Numbered from the stretch's first letter, positions 32,008-44,657 are shown. The stretch: DNA of 64,000 nt from an uncultured Alphaproteobacteria bacterium (GCA_937995535.1 CALKJU010000007.1:90145-154144), one strand, 5' to 3'. The notes: generated by a model not told the origin, from the letters alone. Translations and numbers: made by a program.

Positions 32008-33513
32008 TCACGAGGCCTCCCCGAGCTGCGCGCGCAGCTCACGCTTGAGGACCTTGCCGTAGGCGCTCTTCGGCAGCGCCTCGAGGAAGACGTAAGCCTT
32101 GGGCCGCTTGAAGCGGGCGATGCGGGCCAGGCACCAGGCGTCGAGCGCGGCCTCCGCCGGCCGCGGCTCGGCCACCACGCAGGCCACCACCCGCTCGCCC
32201 CACTCCGGATCCGGCAGACCGATCACCGCCACCTCGCGCACGTCCGGATGGGTCAGCAGCGCCTCCTCGACCTCGCGCGGGTAGATGTTCATGCCACCGG
32301 AGATGATCACGTCCTTCGAGCGGTCGGTGAGGGTCAGAAAACCGTCCTCGTCGAGCCGGCCGATGTCACCGGTGCGCAGCCAGCCGTCGCCCATGGTCCG
32401 CGCGCTGGCCTCGGGATCCTGCCAGTAGCCCGGCACGACCGCGGGCCCGCGCGCCATCACCTCGCCCATGGCGCCGGTCGGGAGCGCGCGACCCTGTGGG
32501 TCGCCGATCCGCACCTCCATGCCGAGCTGCGCCGTGCCCGCCGAGCCCAGACGCTCGCGCCAGCGCGGATGCCGGCGGTCGGCGTGCGCATGCCGGTCGA
32601 GCGCGGTGATCGTCATCGGGCTCTCGCCCTGGCCGTAGATCTGTGCCAGTCGGAAGCCCAGCACCGCGTGCGCTTCGTCGAGGTCCGCGAGGTACATCGG
32701 CGCGCCGCCGTAGATGACGGCGGTCAGATTGCCGAGATCGGGCGTGCCGGTCGCCGCCGCGCGCACGATCCGCCGCACCGCGGTCGGGGCCGCGAACAGC
32801 CGCAGCCGCTTCCAGCGCGGGACCAGGTCGAGGATCTCGGCCGCGTCGAAGCCGCCGCTCTCCGGTACCACCTGGCAGGCGGCCTTGGCCGCGTGCGGCA
32901 GGATGTAGAGCCCCGAGCCGTGCGACATGGGCGCCGCGTGGAGGATCGTGTCGCCGGGCTCGACCGCCTCGACGTCAGCCAGGAACGCCGCCGTCATCGC
33001 CAGCAGATTGCCGTGCGTGATCATGGCGCCCTTGGGCCGGCCGGTGGTCCCGCTGGTGTAGAACAGCCAAGCGAGATCGCCGGACGCGCGCTCGACGAGA
33101 GGCACGGCCTCGGCGCGCATCAGTGCCTCGGCCTCCGCCGAGCCGGCGACGATCACCGGCCCGTTGCTGTCGAGCGTGGGCGCGAGGTCGGACGAGACCA
33201 CGGTCAGGCGCGCCCCGCTATGTTCGAGAATCCACGCGAGCTCGCGCGGATGCAGCGCGGCGTTGACCGGCACCGCGACGAGACCGCCCCACCAGCAGCC
33301 GGCGAGCCAAGTGATGTAGTCGGGTCGGTTGCGCATCACCAACGCCACCCGGTCGCCGGGCACGAGGCGATGCCGCGACGCCAGCCCCCCGGCAAGCGCG
33401 GCTGCCCGTGAAGCGAGCGCGCGCTGGGTCAGCTCGACCGTCTCGCCGCGCGCCACCGCCGGCAGGCCGGCAGCGCGCCCGGCGCTGCGTGCGAACAGAT
33501 GCGCGATGTTCAT
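32008..33513 (-). CDS. AMP-binding acyl-CoA synthetase family protein
   Basis: A 501-residue adenylate-forming ligase. The motifs are A3 YTSGTTGRPKGAM, YGQGESPMT (A5), GWLRTGDIGRLDEDGFL (A7), DRSKDVIISGGMNIYP (A8) and the C-terminal lysine in YGKVLKREL (A10). It activates a carboxylic acid to its CoA thioester through an acyl-AMP. The start MNIAHLFARSAG (33513) is favoured by family alignment; an ATG at 33546 adds 11 residues. The fatty, aryl or dicarboxylic substrate is not resolved. Confidence 0.87.
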   Translation of the reverse strand: MNIAHLFARSAGRAAGLPAVARGETVELTQRALASRAAALAGGLASRHRLVPGDRVALVMRNRPDYITWLAGCWWGGLVAVPVNAALHPRELAWILEHSGARLTVVSSDLAPTLDSNGPVIVAGSAEAEALMRAEAVPLVERASGDLAWLFYTSGTTGRPKGAMITHGNLLAMTAAFLADVEAVEPGDTILHAAPMSHGSGLYILPHAAKAACQVVPESGGFDAAEILDLVPRWKRLRLFAAPTAVRRIVRAAATGTPDLGNLTAVIYGGAPMYLADLDEAHAVLGFRLAQIYGQGESPMTITALDRHAHADRRHPRWRERLGSAGTAQLGMEVRIGDPQGRALPTGAMGEVMARGPAVVPGYWQDPEASARTMGDGWLRTGDIGRLDEDGFLTLTDRSKDVIISGGMNIYPREVEEALLTHPDVREVAVIGLPDPEWGERVVACVVAEPRPAEAALDAWCLARIARFKRPKAYVFLEALPKSAYGKVLKRELRAQLGEAS

Positions 33514-33726
33514 CGGCGGGGGTTCCGCATTGACGGGCAGCGCCATCCTCGCCCGCGCGCGCCGGCGGCGGCAACCGCCTTCCGCTCACGGCACGGGCAC
33601 GCTGCGCGTCCCGTGAGCAGCATCGGACGGCGAGACGATCTGGCCGGGCGGTGGCAGCTCTGGCATGGTCGTTGCCTCGCCGGCGGCAGGCGGTGCCGGC
33701 CGGACCCGCCGGAGTGGAGGAGGCGA

Positions 33727-35169
33727 GTGCCGTTCACAGGCGCGCTCGAGGGTTACGACCCCGGCAGCTACTTCTGTGAGCTGCTCGGTCAGACGGGGGG
33801 CGGCGCTACCGCCGCCCGGCAGATCGCGTTGCGCCTCGATCGACTGGGTCTCGACAGTCTGCGCGCGCGGGCCGGTGACGCGGCCAACGAACTCTACAAT
33901 CTCGGCATCACCTTCACCGTCTATAGCGAGAAGGATGCGATCGACCGCATCCTACCCTTCGATCCGATCCCGCGCCTCGTCTCGCCCGAGGACTGGCGGA
34001 TCATCGAGAGCGGCGTGATCCAGCGGGTCACGACCATCAACCTCTACCTGCAGGACCTCTACCACGACCAAAAGGTGCTCAAGGACGGTGTGGTCCCGCG
34101 CGAGCTGGTGCTGGGCAACGCCAACTGGCGCCCGGAGATGGTCGGTGTCGAGCTGCCCTTCGGTACCTACGTCCACATCAACGGCACCGACCTCGTGCGT
34201 GACCGCGATGGCCGCTTCCGGGTCCTCGAGGACAATGCGCGTACGCCGTCCGGCGTCTCCTACGTCGTCGAGAACCGGCATCTGATGCAGCGTGCCTTCG
34301 CCGACCTGATGGCCGGCATCGGCGTCAAGTCGGTGTCCGACTACGGCGCGCGTCTGCACGCAGCCCTGTGTGAGCTCGCCATGCCGGCCGTGCTCGACCC
34401 GCAGGTCGTGCTGCTCTCGCCCGGCGTGTTCAACTCGGCCTATTTCGAGCATGTCTTCCTCGCCCGCGAGATGGGCGTGCCGCTGGTCGAAGGCCGAGAT
34501 CTCGTCATCCAGGACGAGCGGGTCTGGATGCGGACGGTGGCCGGGCTGCAGCCGGTCGAGGTGATCTACCGCCGGCTCAACGACGACTTCCTCGACCCGG
34601 AAGCGTTCAACCCGGACAGCATGCTGGGCGTGCCGGGCCTGATGCGGGTCTACCGCAAGGGCCGGGTGCAGCTCGCCAACGCGATCGGCACCGGCGTCGC
34701 CGACGACAAGGCGGTCTACGCCTACATGCCGCGTCTGATCCGCTACTACCTCGACCAGGACCCGATCATCGAGAACGTCGAGACCTGGATCTGCCGCGAA
34801 AAGGGCGGGCTCGACCACACCCTGGCCAACCTCGAGCGGATGGTGGTCAAGCCGGTCGGCGAGTCGGGCGGCTACGGCATCACCATCGGTCCGCGGGCGA
34901 GCCGCGCCGAGCTGGAGTCCTGCCGCGCCAAGCTGCTCGCCGACCCGGCCAACTTCATCAGCCAGCCGGTGATCGACCTGTCGGTCTCGCCGACGCTCGG
35001 CGACGACGGCATCGCGCCCCGGCATGTCGATCTCCGCCCGTTCGCGATCACCGGCTCGCGAACCTGGGTCCTGCCGGGCGGGCTGACGCGCGTGGCGCTG
35101 CGGAAGGGCTCGCTCGTGGTCAACAGCAGCCAGGGCGGCGGCTCCAAGGACACCTGGGTGCTCGAATGA
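33727..35169 (+). CDS. Circularly permuted ATP-grasp protein
   Basis: A 480-residue protein from a GTG preceded by GGAGG. The N-terminal half carries LGNANWRPEMVGVELPFGTY, HINGTDLVRDRDGRFRVLED and NARTPSGVSYVVENR, the DUF404/DUF407 signature. The C-terminal half has VKPVGESGGYGITIGPRAS and VLPGGLTRVALRKGSLVVNS. The family is predicted to form peptide or amide bonds using ATP. It overlaps the alpha-E gene by 4 bp. Its other common partners (transglutaminase-like, proteasome-like Anbu) are missing here. Confidence 0.88.
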   Translation: MPFTGALEGYDPGSYFCELLGQTGGGATAARQIALRLDRLGLDSLRARAGDAANELYNLGITFTVYSEKDAIDRILPFDPIPRLVSPEDWRIIESGVIQRVTTINLYLQDLYHDQKVLKDGVVPRELVLGNANWRPEMVGVELPFGTYVHINGTDLVRDRDGRFRVLEDNARTPSGVSYVVENRHLMQRAFADLMAGIGVKSVSDYGARLHAALCELAMPAVLDPQVVLLSPGVFNSAYFEHVFLAREMGVPLVEGRDLVIQDERVWMRTVAGLQPVEVIYRRLNDDFLDPEAFNPDSMLGVPGLMRVYRKGRVQLANAIGTGVADDKAVYAYMPRLIRYYLDQDPIIENVETWICREKGGLDHTLANLERMVVKPVGESGGYGITIGPRASRAELESCRAKLLADPANFISQPVIDLSVSPTLGDDGIAPRHVDLRPFAITGSRTWVLPGGLTRVALRKGSLVVNSSQGGGSKDTWVLE

Positions 35170-36140
35170 GCAACCTGCTCGCCCGCTACGCCGAGGCTGT
35201 CTTCTGGCTCGCCCGTTATGTCGAGCGGGCCGAGAACCTGGCCCGCCTGCTCGACGTCCAGGAGACCTTCGCGCGCGACAGTCAGGGTGCGCACGACTGG
35301 GCCTCCATGGTCACGCTCAACGGCGACCTCACGCGTTTTCGCGCCGGCGGGCGCGAGGCGACGGCCGAAACGGTGCTGCAGTTCTATCTGCTCGACCGGG
35401 ACAACCCGACCTCGATCATCTCCGACCTGCGCGCCGCGCGGGAGAACGCGCGCATGCTGCGCTCCCTGATCTCGACCGAGATGTGGGTGCAGCTCAACGT
35501 CTTTTACAATCGCGTGCTGGCCTTGCAGCCCGACGACCTGGCCGAGGAGCGCTTGGCGCGAACCTGCGCCATGATCAAGGACGGCTGCGAGGCGCACGCC
35601 GGCATCACCGCCGGCACGTTCTACCGCGACGAGGCGTGGAACTTCTACGAGCTCGGGCGGGCGATCGAATGTGCCGACCAGACCACGCGCCTCATCGACG
35701 CCAAGTTCGTCACGCTGGGTGGCCATGGCGACACGCCGGAAGCGGTGATCGATGCCAGCCAGTGGGTCGCCGTGCTGCGCTCGGCGGCGAGCTTCCAGGC
35801 GTTCCGTCGCCATCACCCGCACGGGTTACGCCCCGCCGAGATCGCGGCGTTTCTCTACAGCGATTGGCGATTGCCGCGTTCGGTCGCGCACTGCCTCGGG
35901 GTAATCGAGCACAACCTCACCGAGCTGCGCCGCCAGTACCATCTCAAGGGCACCGCCGCCGTGCTCGAACATGTCGACGGCCTGCGCGACGATCTTCAGG
36001 CTGACCAAGTCCGCGCGCTGATCCGCAAAGGCGGTCTGCACGACTTCAACGACTGGCTGCAGCGCGGTCTGATCGAGCTCGCCAACCTGATCGGCCGGAG
36101 CTTCTTCGGCTACGTCCCGGCCCAGGGACAGGCGCAGTAG
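35166..36140 (+). CDS. Alpha-E domain protein
   Basis: A 324-residue all-helical protein starting MSNLLARYAEAVFWLARYVE, then RAENLARLLDVQETFARDSQ, the hallmark opening of the alpha-E family. SLISTEMWVQLNVFYNRV and FYRDEAWNFYELGRAIECAD are further conserved helices. It accompanies the circularly permuted ATP-grasp enzyme across bacteria. Its exact role in the predicted peptide-ligating system is unknown. Start and previous stop overlap (ATGA). Confidence 0.88.
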   Translation: MSNLLARYAEAVFWLARYVERAENLARLLDVQETFARDSQGAHDWASMVTLNGDLTRFRAGGREATAETVLQFYLLDRDNPTSIISDLRAARENARMLRSLISTEMWVQLNVFYNRVLALQPDDLAEERLARTCAMIKDGCEAHAGITAGTFYRDEAWNFYELGRAIECADQTTRLIDAKFVTLGGHGDTPEAVIDASQWVAVLRSAASFQAFRRHHPHGLRPAEIAAFLYSDWRLPRSVAHCLGVIEHNLTELRRQYHLKGTAAVLEHVDGLRDDLQADQVRALIRKGGLHDFNDWLQRGLIELANLIGRSFFGYVPAQGQAQ

Positions 36141-36470
36141 GGTGCTCGGCCGGTCGATCGCACGGGCCCAAAGGTCAGATCGCTCGTACAGTGGGGAGGC
36201 GCCGTCCCGCATGGCTGGCATGCGCCGCTGTCGATAGGGACGGCCAGAGCAGAAGGGAGATTCCGGAAGCGCGGTCCCCACGCGACGAGGACGTCCGTGT
36301 TGACGGGTTGGGTCGCCGCGGCTCTTCGTCTTTGCTCTCCGTCCGGTCGGCGATCTCCTTGCCCTTGGCGATGCGCTCCGAGAGGCGCGCGAACCTCCCT
36401 GACGCGAGCGATGGCGGGCGTGACGCCCACGCTCGGTGCGCGACTCAGGACATGGCGCGCCGGCGGGCGG
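36141..36470. other. Intergenic region
   Basis: 330 bp between the alpha-E gene and the 3' end of aconitase. A minus-strand open frame without a start (reading [20 protein letters not shown] around 36380) has somewhat gene-like composition. It matches no family I recognise. No RNA, repeat or terminator was seen. Confidence 0.35.
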
Positions 36471-39158
<2,688 letters not shown>

Positions 39159-39216
39159 CGGGTCTCTCCCTGCCATTCGAGGTGTCGACGCGGGGCTGGG
39201 CGCGTCGCGCGGGGCG

Positions 39217-40119
39217 TCAGGGGTTATACTGGTGTGTTTGGACCCGCTCAAACGTGGCGGGGTGTCCCAGTGCGGCCACGATGCGGCGGGCCTGCCCGAC
39301 GAGGAATGCGATGTGCCCGCGAGCCGCAACGAGCTCAACCCGACCTTGGGGTAGATGGGTCCCGTACCACTCAGCGTGGGCCGCCGGCACGACCGGGTCG
39401 TCCGTGCCATGCAGGACGAGGCAGGGCACGCGCAGCTCGCCGGGGTCGACGTCCCACGGCCGGCCGATCAGGTCGATGTCGGCCAGCGCGCCGGCGGGTC
39501 CGGTTCTCACCGCCTCTGCCACCGAGGAGGAGAGCGCTCGCACCACCCGACGGCGCTCCGCGGCGCTCGCGAAACGCTCGTGGGCCAGCCGGGTGGCGAG
39601 CGCCAGGAAGGTGCGCGCCACCCGCTCGTCGCGCAGCGCCGGCGCCGCCATGCGCAGAAGGCGCCTCAGCGCCTGCGGGCGACGGCGGAAGAGCCGTACT
39701 GCGCCGCCGGCCGTCTCCACCGCGTCAGGACCGGCGACGCCCGCGGCGAGCACGCAGGCCCGCACGCGAGCGCCGAGCACGATCCCGGCCGCGAGCGCGT
39801 AGGGGGCGCCGGCCGAGATGCCGACCAGCGTCACCTCCCCCGCACCGAGGCGGTCGAGCGCCGCCGCAACGTCGGCGCCGAAGGCGCGCAACGAGGGGGC
39901 CGGTTGCGGATCAGTGCCGCCATAGCCGGGCCGGTCGACCGCGAGGACATGCGCATCCGCCGGCAGGGCCGCGCACGGTTCCAGGCGGCTGCCGAGAAAG
40001 CCGTGCATGTAGACGATCGGTGGCCGGCCGGGTGGGCCGTAGCGCGCAACCGTGAGCCGCCGCCCGTCGGGCAGTCGCATGCAGTTCTTCGTCCCACCGG
40101 ACGGCGCAGCGACGCTCAC
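39217..40119 (-). CDS. Alpha/beta hydrolase
   Basis: A 300-residue serine hydrolase. It has the oxyanion region [11 protein letters not shown], the nucleophile elbow [14 protein letters not shown], the acid in [11 protein letters not shown] and the His in ARGHIAF. The cap domain is helical and Arg-rich. The substrate is unknown. Its start overlaps the Na/Pi cotransporter stop by 4 bp, so the two are probably co-transcribed. Confidence 0.85.
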   Translation of the reverse strand: MSVAAPSGGTKNCMRLPDGRRLTVARYGPPGRPPIVYMHGFLGSRLEPCAALPADAHVLAVDRPGYGGTDPQPAPSLRAFGADVAAALDRLGAGEVTLVGISAGAPYALAAGIVLGARVRACVLAAGVAGPDAVETAGGAVRLFRRRPQALRRLLRMAAPALRDERVARTFLALATRLAHERFASAAERRRVVRALSSSVAEAVRTGPAGALADIDLIGRPWDVDPGELRVPCLVLHGTDDPVVPAAHAEWYGTHLPQGRVELVAARGHIAFLVGQARRIVAALGHPATFERVQTHQYNP

Positions 40120-41786
40120 GGCCGCGCCGGCACCGCGGGCGACGTCGACGACTGGGTGGAGACGGCGCTTGTTGTGGGAGTGCCCGCGGCATGGGCCACG
40201 AAGCGGTGCAGCCGACGGGCCGACTTGAGCGCCCGCTCGGCGCCGTGCCGCAGGGCGCCGGCGGCGCGAATCAGGCGGTCCATCCGGGCAACGCGCAGCC
40301 GGTGGGCGCTTGCGGCCTCAAGCAGCGCGGCCTTCAGTTCGGCGTAGCTGCGCTCGATCGCTGCCTCGCAGGAGGCGAGCGTGCCAGGATCGAATGGCTC
40401 CGTCACGGTCGCGGCGAGCGCCGCGCGGGCGGCATCGGTGACGGCCTCGGCGCGCTCGGCCAGCGGCGCCTCGGTCGCTGGGTCGAGGTCGCGCAGCACC
40501 AGTGGGGTGGCCGCCAGCTCGGCCACGTCCTCCGCGTGTTGGGTAGCGCGCAGCGCGTCCGGCAGCAGCGCCGCGACGCGCGCCGGCAGCTCGGCCCGGT
40601 TCAGCTCGGCGACGAACTCGCGAATCGTCGCGGCCAGCTGGTGGACCGCCGCACGCCTCGCCGCGAGACTGTCCGACGGCGGCTCGGCGAGCGTCAGCGC
40701 CGTTAGTGCTGTGGTCACGGCAAGCTCGTGCAGGCGGCGCAGCTCCTCGGCCAAGCCCTGCACCGCAAGTGCCGGAACCTCGCGCAGGGTGGCGTCGAGA
40801 TGGCGTGGTCGCGCCAGGTCCTCCTCCTGGGTGCGGAAGCGGCGTGACAACAGGGCCGCGAGCCGCCGCGACCATGGCAGCACGACTACCACGCCCAGCA
40901 GATTGAAAGCGGTGTGGAACAGCGCCAGCGTCGTCGGCAGATCGTGGCCGAGGTCGAGCCCGTCCTGGGCGAGCGCCACCGCGCGCAGCATCACCGGCAG
41001 CCCGGCAAGCGCGATCAGGCCGGTGACCAGGTTGAACAGGACGTGCGCGCTGGCGACGCGCCGAGCGTTGGGCGTGGCGCCGAGTGTGGCCAGCACGGCG
41101 GTGGCCGTGGTGCCGAGGTTGGCGCCGATCACGATTGCGGCGGCCGGCTCCAGCGGCAGCGCGCCGCCGGCTGCGGCGGTGAGCGTTACCGCGATCGCCG
41201 CGCTCGACGACTGCATGAGCACGGTGAGCGCGAAGCCCGCGGCACAGGCGGTCAGCACACCGAGCGCGCCGGGCCTGATCCAGGCCGCGAGATCGGTCCG
41301 CTGCCCGATCTCGGCGAACGTCTCCTGCAGCACGGCGATGCCGAGGAACAGGAGCCCGAAGCCGGCCAGCGCCTGACCCCACGCGCCGCGGCGCGCGCGC
41401 TCGCCGCTCAGCCGCAAGAGCATGCCAAGTCCGATCGCAGGTAGTGCTCCGGTCGCGACGTCGAGCTTGATGCCGAGCAGCGCCACGATCCAGCCCGTCA
41501 TCGTGGTGCCGAGATTGCTGCCGATGACGACCCAGATGGCGGGGGCGAGGCGCAGCAGGCCGGCGTTGACGAAGCCGATCGTTGCCACCGTCACCGCGGA
41601 GGAGGATTGCACCAGCGCGGTGACGCCCGCGCCCGCGGCGACCGCGCGCAGTGGCGTGTCGGTGCCGCGCGAGAGGAGCTCGCTCAGAGTGCCGCCGGCG
41701 GCGAGCTTGAGCCCATCGGTGAGCAGCGCCATGCCAAGCAGGAACAGCCCGACGCCGCCGAACAGGCCGCCCAACGTCGCGGCCAT
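40116..41786 (-). CDS. Na/Pi cotransporter family protein with PhoU-like C-terminus
   Basis: A 556-residue protein. Residues 1-310 are two inverted membrane repeats, each with the QSSSA motif (VTALVQSSSAVTVATIGF; VLMQSSSAAIAVTL) and GSNLGTT or GANLGTTATAVLATLG. Residues 330-540 are a helical PhoU-like cytoplasmic domain. Family members (NptA/YjbB) move phosphate with Na+. The gene begins at ATG 41786, 7 bp after the aldose dehydrogenase gene. Confidence 0.88.
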   Translation of the reverse strand: MAATLGGLFGGVGLFLLGMALLTDGLKLAAGGTLSELLSRGTDTPLRAVAAGAGVTALVQSSSAVTVATIGFVNAGLLRLAPAIWVVIGSNLGTTMTGWIVALLGIKLDVATGALPAIGLGMLLRLSGERARRGAWGQALAGFGLLFLGIAVLQETFAEIGQRTDLAAWIRPGALGVLTACAAGFALTVLMQSSSAAIAVTLTAAAGGALPLEPAAAIVIGANLGTTATAVLATLGATPNARRVASAHVLFNLVTGLIALAGLPVMLRAVALAQDGLDLGHDLPTTLALFHTAFNLLGVVVVLPWSRRLAALLSRRFRTQEEDLARPRHLDATLREVPALAVQGLAEELRRLHELAVTTALTALTLAEPPSDSLAARRAAVHQLAATIREFVAELNRAELPARVAALLPDALRATQHAEDVAELAATPLVLRDLDPATEAPLAERAEAVTDAARAALAATVTEPFDPGTLASCEAAIERSYAELKAALLEAASAHRLRVARMDRLIRAAGALRHGAERALKSARRLHRFVAHAAGTPTTSAVSTQSSTSPAVPARP

Positions 41787-41793
41787 CGCCGGG

Positions 41794-42822
41794 TCAGTCG
41801 GCCGGCGTCGGCGCGTCGACGCGGATCAGCCGCTCAGCCTTCAGCTCGGCCCAGAGGTCGGCTGGGATCGGATGGCGCATGTGGCCGAGATTGGCCGCGA
41901 CGTGCTCGGGCTTGAAGCCACCCGGGATCACCGAGGTCACGCAGGGGTGCCCGAACGGGAACTGCAATGCCGCCGCGGGCAGCGGCACGCCGTGGCGGCG
42001 GCAGACGGCCTCGATCTGGCGCACCTTGTGCAGCACCTCCGGGGTGGCCTCAGCGTAGTTGTACTTGGCGCCGGGGACCGGGCCGGTGGCGGTGATGCCT
42101 GAGGAGAACACGCCGCCGATGACGATGCCGACATCCCGCTTCTGGCAATAGGGCAGCTCGGTGTCGAGCGAGTCGTGCTCCATCAGCGTGTATCGGAGTG
42201 CCACGAGGAAGAAGTCGAGATCCACGAGATCGAGGAAGCGCGGGATCATGCCTAGCTCGTTGATCCCGGCGCCGAGCCCTTGCACCACCCCGGCGTCGCG
42301 CAGCTCGTCGAGCGCCCGCCAGCCGCTCGTCGCCAACTGGGCGAGGTAGGCGGCGACCTTCACCTCGACCGTGTGGTGCCAGAAGTCGAGGTCGTGGATG
42401 ACCAGGAGGTCGATGCGGTTGAGGCCGAGGCGCTGCAGGCAGTCCTCGAAGGCGCGCATGATGCCATCGTAGCTGTAGTCGAACACGTGATCGAAATGCA
42501 GCCCGCCGACCCAGAAGCCGGTGTCGAACCGCTCCGGGCTCCGCGGCGCCCTGAGGATCCGCCCGACCTTGGTCGACAGCACGAAGTCCCCACGCGGCCG
42601 CTCGTGGAGGAACCGGCCGAAGCGATGCTCGCTCTGCCCGCGGCCGTACCAAGGGGCGGTGTCGAAGTAGCGGATACCGCAGTCCCACGCCGCCTGCAGC
42701 GTGGCCCGTGCGTCCTCCTCGCTGACCCTCACGAACAGCTCGCCCAGCGGCGCCCCGCCGAAGCCGAGCCGGGTCAGCTCGACCCCCGACCTGCCGAGAC
42801 GTCGCTTCGCCAATGGATCCAT
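41794..42822 (-). CDS. Aldo/keto reductase (D-threo-aldose 1-dehydrogenase/pyridoxal 4-dehydrogenase type)
   Basis: A 342-residue protein with Asp54, Tyr59 (FDTAPWYGRGQSEHRFG) and Lys85 (VLSTKVGRIL) of the AKR tetrad. The opening LGFGGAPLGELF and the insertion WVGGLHFDHVFDYSYDGIMR are diagnostic of L-fucose/D-threo-aldose dehydrogenases and pyridoxal 4-dehydrogenase. It oxidises an aldose or pyridoxal with NAD(P)+. A GGAGG sequence lies 8 nt before the ATG at 42822. A longer in-frame open stretch upstream is spurious and covers other genes. Confidence 0.87.
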   Translation of the reverse strand: MDPLAKRRLGRSGVELTRLGFGGAPLGELFVRVSEEDARATLQAAWDCGIRYFDTAPWYGRGQSEHRFGRFLHERPRGDFVLSTKVGRILRAPRSPERFDTGFWVGGLHFDHVFDYSYDGIMRAFEDCLQRLGLNRIDLLVIHDLDFWHHTVEVKVAAYLAQLATSGWRALDELRDAGVVQGLGAGINELGMIPRFLDLVDLDFFLVALRYTLMEHDSLDTELPYCQKRDVGIVIGGVFSSGITATGPVPGAKYNYAEATPEVLHKVRQIEAVCRRHGVPLPAAALQFPFGHPCVTSVIPGGFKPEHVAANLGHMRHPIPADLWAELKAERLIRVDAPTPAD

Positions 42823-42997
42823 GCTGATCGCCTCCCCGATCCGCTCGCCGGCGCTGTTGTGGCAGAGACCGCCGGAGCGCGGAACAGCGCCGCGCCGGCG
42901 CGAGTCGGAGATGGACCCATCCCGCCCGGACTGCGTCACTCGCTCGCGGCCGGCTACCGGCCGCCGTTGCACACAGGTGCCGGGTGAGCGACGTTGC

Positions 42998-43711
42998 TCA
43001 ACCCGGCGTCTTGCGCGCCGTGCCCATGTAGAGGATCGCGGTGCTGGGCAGGCGGCCGAAGGTGATGTCGCCGTGGCGGTCGAGGCCGCGCGGACCGAGC
43101 CCGGTGAGCGGGCCCGGCTCGAGACCGGCGGCGCGAAGTCCGGCACGCAACTCGGCCGGGCGAATGAAGCGGGCCGGTTCATGTGTGCCGCGCGGCAGCA
43201 GGCGCAGCAGGTCCTCCGCGAGCGTGATCGTGACCAGCCGGGCCAGCGCGCTGCGGTTGATCGTGTCGAACAGGAACAGGCCACCGGGGCGCAGGACGCG
43301 GGCGGTCTCGGCGAGCACGCGGCCGAGGTCGTCGACATGCTCGAGCACGTCGACGCAGACGATCGCGTCGAAGCTGCCGGAGGGGAACGGCAGCGCCTCG
43401 CCGCGGGCGACGGCGTAGGCGATCGCTCGCTCGCCCTGCGCCGCGTGCGCCGCCGCTGCAGCCACGGCCGCGCGCGCCGGATCGATGCCGGTGACCAGCG
43501 CGCCCCGGTCGTGCAACGCCTCGGCCATGAAGCCGCCGGCACAACCGAGATCGAGCACGCGCCGCCCGGACCAGTCGACGAAGCGGTCGAACCAGGCGAG
43601 CCGCGCTGGAACGAGGTTGTGAAGGGTGCGGACCCAGCGTGGCGGGTCGGTCCACCAGCGTGCGGCGGCCGCGTCGTAGATGGCGAGGTCGTTGCGACGC
43701 GCTTCAGACAT
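42998..43711 (-). CDS. ubiG: UbiG-like class I SAM methyltransferase
   Basis: A 237-residue protein. Residues 14-35 (AARWWTDPPRWVRTLHNLVP) resemble the UbiG N-terminus. The SAM motif is VLDLGCAGGFMAEAL, then VTGIDPA, VCVDVLEHV and VLRPGGLFLFDTINRS. UbiG performs both O-methylations of ubiquinone. The family-typical WDxxGxFKxLHxxNP segment is altered here, so a dedicated UbiG or a close relative are both possible. It overlaps the next gene by 8 bp. Confidence 0.72.
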   Translation of the reverse strand: MSEARRNDLAIYDAAAARWWTDPPRWVRTLHNLVPARLAWFDRFVDWSGRRVLDLGCAGGFMAEALHDRGALVTGIDPARAAVAAAAAHAAQGERAIAYAVARGEALPFPSGSFDAIVCVDVLEHVDDLGRVLAETARVLRPGGLFLFDTINRSALARLVTITLAEDLLRLLPRGTHEPARFIRPAELRAGLRAAGLEPGPLTGLGPRGLDRHGDITFGRLPSTAILYMGTARKTPG

Positions 43712-44543
43712 CGGCCGCTCGCGGACGCGGGAGGGGCAGGGCGTAGGGCACCCGGCGCTGGTAGGCGCGGAAGCGCTCGCCGTAGAGGGCACGAAAACGA
43801 CGCTCCTTGAGCCGCGGTGCCAGCAGGCAGTAGGCGGTGTAGGACAGGGCCAGCGCGAGCTGGTCCGGTGTCCACACCGGCACGGTCCACAAGGTCAGCG
43901 CGAAGGCGACGTAGATCGGCTGGCGGATGACGCGGAACAGGCCGTGCTCGGGCATGTCGGGAAAGACGGGCCGGATGCCCTGCAGCAGTGACAGCCAGCC
44001 GAGAGCGCCGGACTGCACCTCGGCGCCGGCATCGAGGCTGGCCTTGAGCAGGAGAAGCCAGGCCGAGCCGTAGGCCGCGAGCAGGAGCCACAGCGCGACG
44101 CCCTCGGCGCGCCACCAGACGATCCCGGAGGGTGTCCACAGGACGAACAGGAGCAGGAGCTGGACCGAGGCAATCAGGGCGTAGGTGGTGGTGGCCAGCG
44201 TCGCTCCGTGCGGCCCGGGGACGAGCCGGGCGAGCACCGCGCGCCCCCTCCGGGTCAGGAACAGCGAATGGAGCAGCGGGAACTGGGCGATCAGCGCGGC
44301 GTTGGCGAGCGCCGCCCAGGGCCAAGGCACGCTGCCCAGCCCGCCGCTCAGACCCGTCGCCATCGCTACAATCATCGCAAGCACCGCTGCAGCGAACAGC
44401 GTGCCGGTGAGCAGCCCCATCGCCACGGCGAGGACGATCCGCCCCGGACCCGGCGCCGGGCGCAGAGCACCGGCCACGAGGTGTCGCAATCCGACCAGCG
44501 GGCTGGGCGACGGCTGCTCGCGACGCTGCGGGAGAGGAGTCAT
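43704..44543 (-). CDS. Membrane methyltransferase (isoprenylcysteine carboxylmethyltransferase/MddA-like)
   Basis: A 279-residue protein with five or six membrane helices from residue 38 on. The C-terminal cofactor region is PEHGLFRVIRQPIYVAFALT, then RFRALYGERFRAYQRRVPY, as in ICMT-fold enzymes. The general layout also resembles methanethiol S-methyltransferase (MddA) and NnrU. It is translationally coupled to the UbiG-like gene by overlap. The substrate is unassigned. Confidence 0.72.
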   Translation of the reverse strand: MTPLPQRREQPSPSPLVGLRHLVAGALRPAPGPGRIVLAVAMGLLTGTLFAAAVLAMIVAMATGLSGGLGSVPWPWAALANAALIAQFPLLHSLFLTRRGRAVLARLVPGPHGATLATTTYALIASVQLLLLFVLWTPSGIVWWRAEGVALWLLLAAYGSAWLLLLKASLDAGAEVQSGALGWLSLLQGIRPVFPDMPEHGLFRVIRQPIYVAFALTLWTVPVWTPDQLALALSYTAYCLLAPRLKERRFRALYGERFRAYQRRVPYALPLPRPRAADV

Positions 44544-44657
44544 GAAGGTCGAACCTTCGCCGCGGCCGTCGCCGGGCGAGGGCCCCGGACATCACGCCGC
44601 AGGGCGGTGCCGGGGCACTCGTCGATCCGGAAGTCGATCAGGCCGCCAGTGCCGCGC

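Noticed and set aside
30427..33411. A 994-codon plus-strand open frame
   Set aside because: Antisense to the ABC binding protein and acyl-CoA synthetase genes. Composition is Arg/Asp/His-rich, as expected from a GC-rich shadow, with no domain.
36141..36470. A start-less minus-strand frame resembling a C-terminal gene remnant
   Set aside because: The composition is gene-like but no family is recognised and no second line of evidence exists.
41794..44595. A 933-codon open frame on the minus strand spanning three genes
   Set aside because: Only its last 342 codons are a protein family (aldo/keto reductase). The rest is the out-of-frame reading of the methyltransferase genes, kept open by high GC.
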